From: Mesocentrotus franciscanus
Taxonomy: Eukaryota; Echinodermata; Echinoidea; Camarodonta; Strongylocentrotidae
Assembly: GCA_037976565.1 (NCBI GenBank)
Contig: CP137671.1
Coordinates: 26,359,813-26,423,812 of the forward strand
DNA: 64,000 bases
Direction of reading: 5' to 3'
In this document: positions 1-11,100 of the stretch, piece after piece
Layout of the letters: the number at the start of each line of letters is the position of its first letter
Position numbering within the stretch: the stretch's first letter is position 1
The notes under the pieces: model-generated
Database searches by the model: none
What the model saw: only the letters and a program-made list of their open reading frames with translations
Told to the model about the DNA's origin: nothing
Translations under genes and position numbers: made by a program

Positions 1-1046
1 ACGTATATGTAGGATAGTTCCCGCCTCGATCATACATTAATATTCAAGAGAATCGAGACTTTCCCCGACCCTGCGTAATGAAAATTCATGAAATAATAGG
101 AATCTGGGCTCGCCGTGGTACGAAAAAATAAGACGCGGCCGGGCCGCGGCTCGGCCCGGCCTAGCACTGTAAACGCACGTAGGGCCAAATGCGCGGCCGA
201 GCCTGCCACTGTAAACGCACAAAACTGCGGGACCAAGTAGGACGCGGCCCGGCCGCGGCACGGCCCGGCCCTGGCCCTTTTCTCACTGTAAACGGGGTCA
301 TAGTGAATATTACTAAGGGGGAGTATTTTGTCATTCACCTCATAGAATCCATAATTTCAACTGGAGCCTCTCCGTGCATGGTATATTTTAATACATGTGG
401 CTCTTAAATTGAATAAAGGTCTAGCCCAGCGAATTCTGTCTCATTTTGTCGTGACGGGTTACTATTGCCTCTATATAACTCTAATTTGTAGTGACAAAAT
501 TTGACCGATGTCTTGAAAATGAAGGCCTATTCATTCTCGGCTACTTTTAAGAGATAAATTAATCGCCAGGTACTATAGGCCTCTGTAAGTATTAGTATCC
601 CGATGGGCCTTTGCCAATTGGGTCCTATCCCCCTTCCCCCTTACACACACGCACACATTCCATGCCGATACAACAACATGATCTAAAATCTATGCCCTTA
701 AATATCCACCCATTATACTGACCACAGACTTTGGTACGTAATTCGAGCAAAACAGCTTTTAAATACACCGTACTTAAACAATAGAATCTGGCAAGCCGGA
801 CATTAGCGATCACGTACAATAGCGTTGCGTCGCCGCGCTCGTCTACGTAGTAAAATGCTTTATGACAATTAGATGCTTCGTTGTTGAGCTCGCTGTAAAT
901 TTTCGTCAACTTAGACTTGTTGGTTATTATTGATATTTATTCAGTCGCCAAATGACAGACAGAGTTGTACGTTAGATTTATATTTTCTTCAAAAGACAGA
1001 GTGGCCCTGATTTCTAGACTGTGAACTCCATCTTTCACGCAACGAA
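1..1046. other. left edge, no confident gene
   Basis: Bases 120-300 are very GC-rich with repeated cggcccggcc blocks and three copies of cactgtaaacgc, forming an imperfect inverted repeat that looks like a transposon end. Bases 300-420 resemble 2590-2740. An open frame on the minus strand at 625-909 contains YSEL and other Tyr motifs but has no good acceptor. Confidence 0.5.
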
Positions 1047-1178
1047 TCAGAACTTGAAAACATGACGGCGGCACGTGCGAAGTAGGACCTCGAGCAGCAG
1101 GACGGACCGTCCGAGCTGGACTCTACAGAAAAAGGATAGCTGATCAGTCTGCAATTCCAGTGGATCATCGTCAAGCAG
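1047..1178 (-). CDS. candidate terminal tail exon
   Basis: A pyrimidine-rich acceptor (ggttctccttgcag) opens a 43-codon frame in phase 0 that starts LLDDDPLELQTDQLSFF, ends RRHVFKF and stops at TGA 1049-1047. The segment is richer in GC than its surroundings. The phase fits the preceding candidate exon, but no homology supports it and another frame is also open from the same acceptor. A Tyr-rich open frame at 625-909 is a rival terminal exon with weaker splice signals. Confidence 0.35.
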   Translation of the reverse strand: MLDDDPLELQTDQLSFFCRVQLGRSVLLLEVLLRTCRRHVFKF

Positions 1179-1244
1179 CTGCAAGGAGAACCGCATCGTC
1201 TCTCTCATAGTCGATGGGATTTGACTTAATATTGACAAAATCAA

Positions 1245-1405
1245 CTGCCTTGACTTGACAAAGATGATATTATCTGCCTCGACTTGACAAAGACAATATT
1301 ATCTGCCTTGACTCGACAAAGATAATATTATCTACCCGGCCTTGACAAAGATAATATTACCTGCCTTGACTTGACAAAGTTAATTCATTATCTACCCAGA
1401 CTTGA
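1245..1405 (+). repeat. minisatellite, about 30-base unit
   Basis: About five imperfect copies of gacttgacaaagataatatt followed by atctgcct. Confidence 0.85.
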
Positions 1406-1579
1406 TGTCGAAATGGCACTGCTGTATTTTTGTGAATATAGCATTATTTTTACTTCTTATTTGTGACACACCCTTTTTCTTGTTAGATGATTTGATGTTA
1501 ACAAGGAGCTTAACAAATACGGCAAAGGTTTAAAAAAAAACATTAAATCAGCGTAGGCATATGAAAAGAGTGTACTTAC

Positions 1580-1681
1580 AAATGCCTGGGATGCATTTGA
1601 ATTTTCTTCTGGTCTGTCATCAACCTCTACATCATCTCTGCCATGTGTGTCTGAGCTGAGTAAAGTAATGCGTGTACCTTC
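1580..1681 (-). CDS. candidate tail exon 4, second tandem copy
   Basis: This segment encodes the same 34 residues as 1909-2010, with the same acceptor and GTAAGT donor. It lies in the left unit of a tandem duplication that also covers intron sequence on both sides. Including one or both exons keeps the frame. Confidence 0.55.
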
Positions 1682-1908
1682 CTATTTAAAAAAATATGAT
1701 ATGAAATGAAACGCCCTCGATCATCCACAAGGAATTTGTCACCGTAGATGGAAAACATTTTAAACTATTATAACCCATGTCGAAAAGAATCCCGTGCACA
1801 CCCTTTTTCTTGTTAAATGATTTGATGTTAACAAGGAGCTTAACAAATACGGCAAAGGTTTAAAAAAAAAATTAAATCAGCGTAGGCATATGAAAAGAGT
1901 GTACTTAC

Positions 1909-2010
1909 AAATGCCTGGGATGCATTTGAATTTTCTTCTGGTCTGTCATCCACCTCTACATCATCTCTGCCATGTGTGTCTGAGCTGAGTAAAGTAATGC
2001 GTGTACCTTC
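1909..2010 (-). CDS. candidate tail exon 3, first tandem copy
   Basis: This segment has 34 codons in phase 0, from EGTRITLLSSDTHG to NASQAF. The acceptor is tttaaatag and the donor GTAAGT is perfect. The composition is acidic and polar, as expected of a cytoplasmic or disordered tail. An almost identical copy 329 bases to the left differs by a synonymous Val codon, so both could be used in frame. Confidence 0.55.
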
Positions 2011-3008
2011 CTATTTAAAAAAATACAATATGAAATGAAACGCCCTCGATCATCCACAAGGAATTTGTCACCGTAGATGGAAAACATTTTAAACTATTAT
2101 AACCCATGTCGAAAAGAATCCCGTGCAGGGATGATTAATGTGACATAAAATAGTCCCACCACGAGAATAAAAGAAAAGGCGACGTATTTTTTAATGATAT
2201 CCCGGGTATACCATGACGTCATATTTCGAAGATATCGATATCGCCACATTTCACTACTCATCTAATATTTTTACGAGTTATTCATGGCAGAGATTGAAAA
2301 TGAAAATGGCAAAATTTGTTTTGTTTCCCCCATCTCAATCTCCGACTTAGAAATGCATTTTATTATTTTCCAAATTTCAATGTCACATACAAATTATACA
2401 GTAGACTCTCATTAAGCTTAGGAAGGATATGAATATTTACATTTTCATTTTATTTTATTTTCTTCAATTATTAAAGGCCTACCCATAAGATTTCTATCTA
2501 TAGATCAGGGATGTAAATTTTTACATACCAAACATACCATATGTGCTCTTTTTTAGGATTCAGTACAATTATGGATCTTTTCGATGGGTGACGTAATGAG
2601 TGAGGGGGAGTACTTTATCAGTCACCTCGAGGAATCCACAATTTCAACTGGAGCCTCTCAGTGCATGGTATATTTTCATAAAAAACCATTGAGGCAATCC
2701 TGGATATGAAAAGAACGATTGCTTGATGTGGACCTGTGGTTCTTAATTTAAATATACGTACCTCCTATGTATTTATTAATTCATTCATCAAATAAATGTA
2801 GAGGCGAATACAATTCCCAATTTTCTCTTCTCTCATATCAAGTGATTTAGAAGGTAATTAAACGTTTAATGTATTTTTGTGCCATATAAAAAAATATCCA
2901 TGGATGCCTTAAAAACGTGAGTTAGTCCCAAATTAGGTTCTAGTTTTATGGTATATCTTTACTTACAACACACTTTGGAAATTATTTTTATGTAACATCG
3001 ATATTTAC

Positions 3009-3071
3009 CTCGTCTCTAGTTTCACAATAAGAAACGTCAGTGACAAACGGATTAGAAATTCTTCTCGATGC
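3009..3071 (-). CDS. candidate tail exon 2, 63 bases
   Basis: This segment has 21 codons in phase 0, bounded by the acceptor cagttacag and the donor gtaaat, and reads ASRRISNPFVTDVSYCETRDE. It has one Tyr in an acidic context and basic residues at its start. No counterpart was seen in the 33-36 kb duplicate. No known domain was recognised. Confidence 0.5.
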
Positions 3072-3689
3072 CTGTAACTGAAAGGATAGGATGATCGTCA
3101 AAACTATTAAAAAGGGGCTACTTCGTTAAAGGAATTTACGGTTATGTGTTATTTTATAAGCTGATTGGGCGCGCGACGAGGAAACGATACAGAGGCTGGA
3201 CTAACCCATTGTTTGCATTAGCGACTTTTCGCACGGCGACGCAATGAATGAAATGAGCTGTGACCGTCCCGCATACAGGTACTGTCGCGATCTAATGTGC
3301 AGTTTCCCAACAACGGAATTTTTATCCTGTCGAATCAACATCATAATCTTGTACAGGATCCGTTATTCTGCAGTGATTTTCTTTCATTCTAGTATCATGT
3401 GTACGGTAAAAGAAACCAAAGTTTGTGATTATGTATTTTTATGAAGTTCCTTCAACCTAAAACACGAGTGTTTAGCAGCTTAAAAACGCAAACCACCGAC
3501 GCAAACTGAACACACACACACACACACACACAAACACATTTGAAAGTATGGGACTTCATATTAATACAAAGGGACCATCTCTCATTAGCCCACTTTACTT
3601 CGTATTATCATCTTTATTTTTTGAAGGATAAAATGATCCCGTTGTTGGCAATGGAACAGCTGATCGCGGCGAAGGTGAAAATCTACTTC

Positions 3690-4035
3690 CATACTAGAAA
3701 TATGTGCCGGCATGCTTTGCGATGAAACAACCGTGAAGGCACGTATACGCGGGAGTGTCCGCGCTTACGTGACGTCAGAAAAGTCGTACAGCCATTTGCA
3801 TGCGAGCCTCGCCGTCACAGTTAACAAGCGCTCTGATTGGCTAATCACGCCACCCCGTACTAGCTCGATTCCCGACGCTATTTCGGCTGAATACCGTCGT
3901 AGGTTTGGACGCTACGAGGAAATTTTCGCTCTGAGTGCGACCCCCGCTAAGATTAGCGTTGTAGAAGACCGCGTCGCCGGTTGCGAAAACATCCTACTGT
4001 TTGAGTCGCGCGCATTTGAGGCTGAAGGCTAGACG
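3690..4035. promoter_or_regulatory. GC-rich promoter-like island
   Basis: In AT-rich surroundings this block is rich in CpG and carries a perfect CRE (TGACGTCA, 3770-3777), an octamer (ATTTGCAT, 3794-3801) and an inverted CCAAT box (gattggctaat, ATTGG at 3836-3840). No coding exon was recognised in it. It could be a promoter or enhancer, or part of an old transposon. Confidence 0.35.
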
Positions 4036-4488
4036 GCTCGAGGAGAAAAAAAGACCAAAAAAAAGCATGAGAATGGTGAGATCACTGACAATTACCCATG
4101 AATTATGTATAACAAATTGTAATCATTAATCAGGGCTATCTAATGTAACATGACTGGAAGTGTGTGTAATGTATCATATTTTGGACAGCAAGGAAGTGAT
4201 ATTTCCCTCGAGATCATTTTCCCTCAGCACTGCACTCTCAGTAATGAAAATAAAACCTCTTGGGAATATAAACTCCCTTCGGCGGTCCCAAAAATTGTAT
4301 ACAACACACCCTATGGTCAATATTTTCATAATAGTTGATTAAATTTCTTGATCATCTCATTTCAGCTCAAACAAACAAAATCCCAAAGAAAATGAAACCT
4401 TAAGTAATTTTGCCAACAATAACAAAGGTAATATTATTATCCTTTACATGGCATTTAATGAAAACAAATGAATGTGGAACTTCCTTAC

Positions 4489-4535
4489 CCGTCTTCTGCA
4501 GGCACTCACGAATGCTGCCGGTAAATTCTTAATTC
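4489..4535 (-). CDS. candidate tail exon 1, 47 bases
   Basis: An open 47-base segment lies between a good acceptor (cctttctttag) and a strong donor (gtaaggaa). In phase 1 it reads IKNLPAAFVSACRRR after the completed split codon. It is phase-compatible with the donor at 5396 of the SAMHD1-like gene. A counterpart of 41 bases in the same phase lies at 36480-36520 behind the Ig-gene transmembrane exon, and the surrounding DNA is also similar. The sequence shows an exon-like unit; which gene uses it is inference. Confidence 0.5.
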
Positions 4536-4998
4536 CTAAAGAAAGGTTTCGTTACAAAAAATATATATATTTACATAATGTTTCATTTAGGTAGTTGCAT
4601 AGAGATGAGATTCTTCAGACAGAGCTTATGATGTAGGCATCAATGACATAAGTCCCATAATGTATCATGCTCTTTGAGACCATTCTCTAGTACTCTCTCA
4701 TATCAATGCCTATTTATGTCTTCTTATAGTAGTGATATGTGCAATCATCTTTAACTCTTTCTCACTTCACAACACCCCACCCTCTCTCTCTCTGCATCAC
4801 CAGGAACCCCTAAATATGTTTCTTCTTTTCATTTTGTGCTTAATAAAATTGACAGGGTTTACAAGGCATCAAACTTTGCTTATTTTGGGGCCCTGGCCAG
4901 TTCTGTTAAAAATCTGTTTATATTTCTTCAAATATGTTTTAATTTTTCGATTTCTATTATGTATTCAGAACTAAATAAACAAATTAAATGAATATATG

Positions 4999-4999
<1 letters not shown>

Positions 5000-5039
<40 letters not shown>
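5000..5039. repeat. AT dinucleotide microsatellite
   Basis: About 20 units of AT, followed by a block (5040-5150) that recurs after the AT run at 36727-36760. Confidence 0.95.
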
Positions 5040-5043
<4 letters not shown>

Positions 5044-5345
5044 TGCGAGAATTCTCAACTCTGACATGACAACGGGCGTTCCAGAAAATGTAGGCGTGAA
5101 GAAAATGGTCTAGGAACGTGAGACGTAGCTGTACTTTACAATTTTATTGTGTCCCAAACTTGTATATCCGTAATTTAAAAAAAAATAATATCCTAAGACA
5201 CAAGGCTACATGCATGTAATATGTATATTCATCCCCCTATACAGAGATGGAGTGACACATCAAACAGAGATCCTAGTTTTAAGGCCAAAGCCCAATATCC
5301 TATTGTACAGTACATACATGACGCGAACATTTCTCAGTCTCTTTT

Positions 5346-5645
5346 TCAGGCTGATGGGATGAAACCATCATTTATCCCTGCAAATGAGGTCTTACCTGAA
5401 CTGAAGCTGGTAAGACGGCTAACGCCGCTTATGGGCGGGCTAGGAGCCAGTGGTCCAATTAGTGAACTCTTGTCCTTCTGCTTGACGGGTGTGGTTGGGA
5501 TGGAGCGTCGCCTCCCAAGATTAATTTCAAGCCTTTCGTGACATCTGAACCTGGCCTTGTTAATGGTCTCTCGATCTAATTTTGGTACCTTGGTGTAGAT
5601 GCGGAAGGTGACGTCTAGCAGTCGCTGCGGCAGGTCGGCTGTGAG
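5346..5645 (-). CDS. SAMHD1: SAMHD1-like last core exon with alternative 3' end
   Basis: From the acceptor aaccag the exon reads LTADLPQRLLDVTFRIYTK through CHERLEINLG, matching the end of the vertebrate C-terminal lobe (IRVYCKK onward). A Ser/Pro-rich stretch and a TGA at 5348-5346 follow. Twenty codons before the stop is a near-consensus donor, CAG/GTAAGA, with exon end at 5396 and phase 1. If used, the protein loses the local stop and continues into exons at 4535 and beyond. Read-through to the stop and splicing onward are both possible from the DNA. Confidence 0.82.
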   Translation of the reverse strand, partial: LTADLPQRLLDVTFRIYTKVPKLDRETINKARFRCHERLEINLGRRRSIPTTPVKQKDKSSLIGPLAPSPPISGVSRLTSFSSGKTSFAGINDGFIPSA

Positions 5646-8076
5646 CTGGTTAAAGATGAGCCAAGCAACGATAAGTAGGTTTATTATTAATAATCTAAGT
5701 GCTGCTTTCAGAAACATTTATCATGAGCCTAAACCCTTGGATAGGCCTATACAGGGTCCATGGTTTAACAATTTATCAACACCTGCATCAGGAACTTTTG
5801 AAGGATCAATGCTCCCTTGTTTCATTGGTCTTAATATTCGTGGTCCTATGGTTGCTGTATCCTAACCTTTCTCTTGAGGTTCTTTGATATGGAATCTTTT
5901 TCGAACATTGGTTTGTTTTAAAACCATTAAGTGCAAAGATACGTCAAATTAATATAATTGCTGCCCATTTCTAAAATGTTCTTCTTCTTTTTTTAAGTCC
6001 GAAGTTTACAATGTTTTAGGTTTTAGTCCGATTTTGTTTTTAGTCAGAAATTTCTTAATTTCGAAAATACGAATGGTTGTTATTTCGACGTTGGTGGCGT
6101 CGACATTTTGCCTTGTCCAGGTTTTTGTGAGAGCAAAAAAGGGTTGCTGTAGTCGCATTGTTCTTGTGTAAACAGCATTGTCATTGGGAAATTTGTTAGT
6201 CTAGAGATTTTTTTTGCAGATTAATCTATCTAACTTATCTTTAGACATTTTCATGAACAAAATTTGTAACGGTAAGCCGTGATGGTTTGTTCTATAATGA
6301 CGTAAGTGTCATACGCTTCAAATTTCGTATTTCATAACACAGAGCTGAGTGAATACGAATGGGACCTTTGTTGCGCGCAGTTGCCGTTTTTTTTTGGGGC
6401 GATTTACCGCGTCATATCTGAACGAGCTTTAAGAAAGATCCATCCTAGTAAAACGGTCCGCTAGTCCCGGTCGATTTTTTTTTTAATTCTGAAGGTTAAT
6501 TATGCGGCAGTTTGGTAGATCGAAGGATCGAATATTATAATATTAGTAATAATGATAGTAACAGTAGGAATTATGATAATACATAGTAATAACAATGATA
6601 ATAATAACAACAGCATTAATGATAATAATTAGATCGATACAAATAATTATGATAATAATAACATTAATAATAATAATAATAAAACAAAATTAATAATAAT
6701 TTAGATGATGATAACGATGATAATAATGATGATTATGATAATAATAATAATTATTATAATATTTATAATAATAATGATAGATTTGTTTACCCGGAGGGTC
6801 TGAAATTGATATTACCCCAGCAAATACCAGGCTTCCATTAACACCTGGGTGGAGGGTGGCAAAGATGGATTAATGTCTTGCCAAAGGATGTTAATGCCAG
6901 GCTAGGAGTCAAACCCTCAACCCTTGAATCGAGAGTCAAGTGAATGAACCACTAAACCACGACAACTCTATAGTACGTACAATAAATATTTTTTAAAGCA
7001 TGCTTCTTTAATATCTCTAAGAGTGCCGGACTGGGATTCAAACTCTAAACTCTTGGATTGAGAGTCAAACGAATGAACCGCTATATTACGACACCTCCCC
7101 GTGGATAGTCGGTAGGTTTTAAATGTTTTTTTAGTTTGCATAGGTCATTTCTGAGTACACTGACCTCTTCCTCTGGTAGAAACTCGGCAACAAATTTACC
7201 ATCACTTGATTTCTTGTAGAACGGGATATCGAGGAGAGGGTTTCTGTCTCCACTTCCGTAGGCAAAGTGTGATACCTGTCAGTAATTGAGAAAAAAAGAA
7301 TCTTTGGAGATAATCAGAATAAGCAAAATAATTTTGTGTTAAATAAGTTTAAACCAACACAGCGTTGTGCTTTGAACTGTTTCCATAAAAGAAAACCAGT
7401 TTTAAATTTTGCTTGTTATCCTCTGCAGTACACTATTTTGTGTCCTTGACATTCTTTAAAGTTGATATAAAATTGATGAAACACTTAGGGGTTTCGCTAC
7501 AACCACTTGAATAGGAGGTATAGCATGCCAAATTTGCCGTCAATTAAGCCAACCACTTATTTTGGGACGAGCATGCGCCCTATCAGATTATGAAATATGC
7601 AGTGACCTGACGTTTTCCCGTTAGGGGGAGGGGGGTATTCGTTTTTCCGATAGCTCATAATTTCGAAACACAAACTACCCATATCAGGGCATCACTCTGA
7701 AGGTTCAGAATTCAGAAAAATGAAGTAGGAAATATTATTACAAAGGTCCGTAATTCCGAAAATTCAATAAGATTCATAAACCCGAAAACAAAATATTATT
7801 CCGAACATACAAAATTTGAAGAAAACAATTATATAAGGAGCCGTATTTTATTTCAAGAATTACGATTCTTTAGAATAACGGAAATTCGGAATAAAGACGT
7901 TGTAACTGTTCCTATACAAAAATGATACAACTAGTAATACCTCGACTTCTATATTGTGTGCTCGCCATATCTCACTTGAAGGGGAGGACGACGGTGATGA
8001 GAGTTCGTCAACATCAGTTACGATCAATCGCTTGATCTCAGCTGGATCCACTGTTCGCATCTATGATTATCGTGAA

Positions 8077-8109
<33 letters not shown>

Positions 8110-11100
8110 ATATATTCTTCCATATTCTTTATTCACTCTGCATCTCGTTGGACCTTGTACCTCTCATTATATATTTATATATATATATATATATATATAA
8201 TAATGATTAAAACAATTGAAATAAACAGAAAATATATATATACCTACACTCTCACACACACACACACACACACACCCACTCCAAATTTTAGACAAACATG
8301 CGCATGGCAGCCACCCGTATCCTATTCTTTAGTAATTTGTAAGAGTTTTAGCATAATTATATGCCATGCATTTCCCCCAAAATACCATGAGATCTTTTTC
8401 TATAGCCCATTTTTATGTTTGACTGGTCTTCTAATTATTTTTTATTATTTATTATTATTATTGATTATATTATTACTATTATTATCATTATTATCATCAT
8501 CATTATCATTAGTATGATTGTTATGATTGTCATTGTCGTTATATTATTACTAGTATTATTATTATTATGTTGTTATTGTTGTTTTATTATTATGATCATC
8601 ATTATTGTCATCACTTTTATCATTTTGTTGTTGATGCAATCGTTATTATTTGTAATAATAGTATCATTATCACTATTGATTATTGTAAATATTATTATTA
8701 TTATTTGTTAAACAACTCCTTATACCACTGTCATCACTCTTGCTACTAGGCCTACTGAATATCATAACCAGGGCGGCGATCCCGGGGATGGGGGACACGT
8801 CCCCGCCCCCTCAATTTTGTTTAGGGGGATCGTCACCCCGGAAAATTTGGAAAAGTGCAGTAAAAAAAATGTATAGCAAATACTCACCTGACTAAAGACT
8901 GCAACACTCTTTTAGGCTCTGGAGGGCCCAAGAGTGCAGTGTTTAGACAAATAAAATGCAAAAATCTGTGTCGACAGCCATGCCCCCACAATGCATCGCC
9001 AACTGATGACGCTCTTGATGATGTACGGGAACTGGAATCGTTCTATGTACGCCTTGACTGAGATTGGCGTAATAGAAACTACATTACAGCAGTGGTAGCT
9101 ATGTCGGTAAAATACCCTGCCTTTAAATCATTAAATATACTTGAAAAACGTCAAATACCTCTTCGTTGGCATGCTGGAATTCCGCAATGCACTGGTAGAG
9201 TTCTCTCTTGTGTATCCGGTCTATGATCTCCCGTGCCTTCACCATTCCTGGTTCTTGAGATTGTGATCGCATGATGTCGTTGACAATGGTGTCATTGACT
9301 TGGCAGAAGGCCTCGGGGTCCTTCACAGACTCCAATAGGTTGTACTCCTTTCTGAAACAGTTTCATATGCAAATGCAAAACAAAGTTATGAAAGTTATGG
9401 TACAGGAGGCATCCTGTTAGAATTCCAGTAAACCAGTCGATGAATTGCATGATCACATATTACCCCCATTCAACGATTACTCTTATTCTTCTTTATCACA
9501 TTTCTAGTGCCCTTTTAGAACCTAAAATTGCTATGAAGGTAATTTTTGACCCCAAACTGTGTGAAATTTAAATTAAATACGATCATACCAATTCAGCTCC
9601 ACTTTCAAAATGTACGGTGACCGTTAAAGGGTTTGGGTAACTTTGCCTCAGATTCTTTAAAAAATTTGGATTTAGCTCATGCTGCAATCATAATTATAAA
9701 CCTGTAGGTCATACATGAATCCCATGACTTTTACAAGCCAATCGCCTGTCTGATTATCAAGATATCTATGATTGGAATTAGAAATTTCAGAATTCGTTTT
9801 CCTAACGGTTTTTATAATACCACTATTGGGGAAAATGAGTATGGTAAAACCGGTCACTCAAAGATTTTTCCTTTTTGAGGCACTTCATGATCATTTTGAA
9901 GCGCAATTTTTTTAGGGCTTCAATATTACACTATATCGCAGGCACTGATAACACTTGGGGCAATGCATCTCAGATTTAACATTGTTAAACGATGCCTTTA
10001 ATTAATTAATTAATTAATAACAAAACACGAACCAGCTGGTTGTGTGTATTATAACCAACACGAAAAAGCCAACAAAAAGCCAATATTGTCATTGGCTGGA
10101 ATAAAACGAATCTAGTTTTTCAACGGTTGCTTCAAAATCACTGAATATTTGTGGTGCCCCACGAATATATGAAATGGTTATAGTTATGTACATTTCAGCC
10201 GTCTCTGAACCGATTTTGATCAAACAAAGATGATTTTGTCATTTAAATTGTATATTCTTTCAAATTTGACACTCATTTTTTCATTATCACAACATAAATC
10301 ATTTTGTGTAGCGCCCTCTGCAACAACCTCAACTATCCCTTTAAGCAACACAAGGAATGTTATTCTGATTTATGAAGGACATTTACCCGCCTTCACCAAC
10401 GAATAAGAGGTGATCAGCTGCTTCTTGGAAAGCGTCCTTCAGCCTACAAGAAAATATTTTGAATAAGGTTTTGTGATATGCATATATATATATATATATG
10501 AATAAGCGTCATTAGACGGACATATGTAGTGAAAAAATGAGTCATTAAAGGACAAGTTCACTCCAAAAAATAACTTATATTCAATAGAAGCAGAAAAATC
10601 TGACAAATCAATCAAAACAATTTGAGCAAATTCGGATAGGCCTAACTAATGAGAAAGTTATGAATTGTTAATGACATGAAAAACTTTGAAAATCACAAGA
10701 CAAATTGGCAACTCATTCATGAGTCTGTGATGTCATTGACTCGCTATCCACTAATTATTTTCTTTATATTGATAATATAAATTTCCTATTTCCCCCCTAA
10801 GAATCTTATTTCTTCACACCCGCATCCTAGCTATAGTGATAATAATATGTTGTTTTTGCACTAATATAGATAATTTTTTCAATTAAATCTTATAAAGTGT
10901 GAATTTATGATTATGAATTATGAATTATGATTATGAATATACAATATTCAGAAAATAGTATCAATTCTTCAAATTTCATAAATGATTTTGTGAAATGTCA
11001 TGAACGCAATCACATATATATATATATATATCGATCATATAGCCTGGGCAAGGGCATGGGGAAATCAAGTTTTGGGGGATAAAAAGGGAAATGAATGGGA

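Larger units (their letters stand above)
1465..2130 (+). repeat. tandem duplication, two units of about 330 bases
   Basis: The block from cacaccctttttcttgtta to the tcgaaaagaatcccgtgca segment is present twice, nearly identical, with a spacing of 329 bases. Each unit contains one 102-base candidate exon. Confidence 0.92.

Noticed and set aside
625..909. Minus-strand frame with YSEL and other Tyr motifs, considered as an ITIM-type terminal exon
   Set aside because: No good pyrimidine tract or acceptor; the rival exon at 1047-1178 has better splice signals. Left as an alternative only.
3712..4032. 106-codon plus-strand open frame in GC-rich block
   Set aside because: No recognisable domain; the absence of stops is expected in GC-rich DNA and regulatory motifs fit better.
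6895..7096. Possible tRNA genes
   Set aside because: A and B boxes are recognisable but stems do not pair fully and the two copies disagree; SINE remnants fit better.
8415..8711. Open frame of nearly 100 codons rich in Ile and Leu
   Set aside because: It is translated ATT/ATC microsatellite; no codon variety or splice context.
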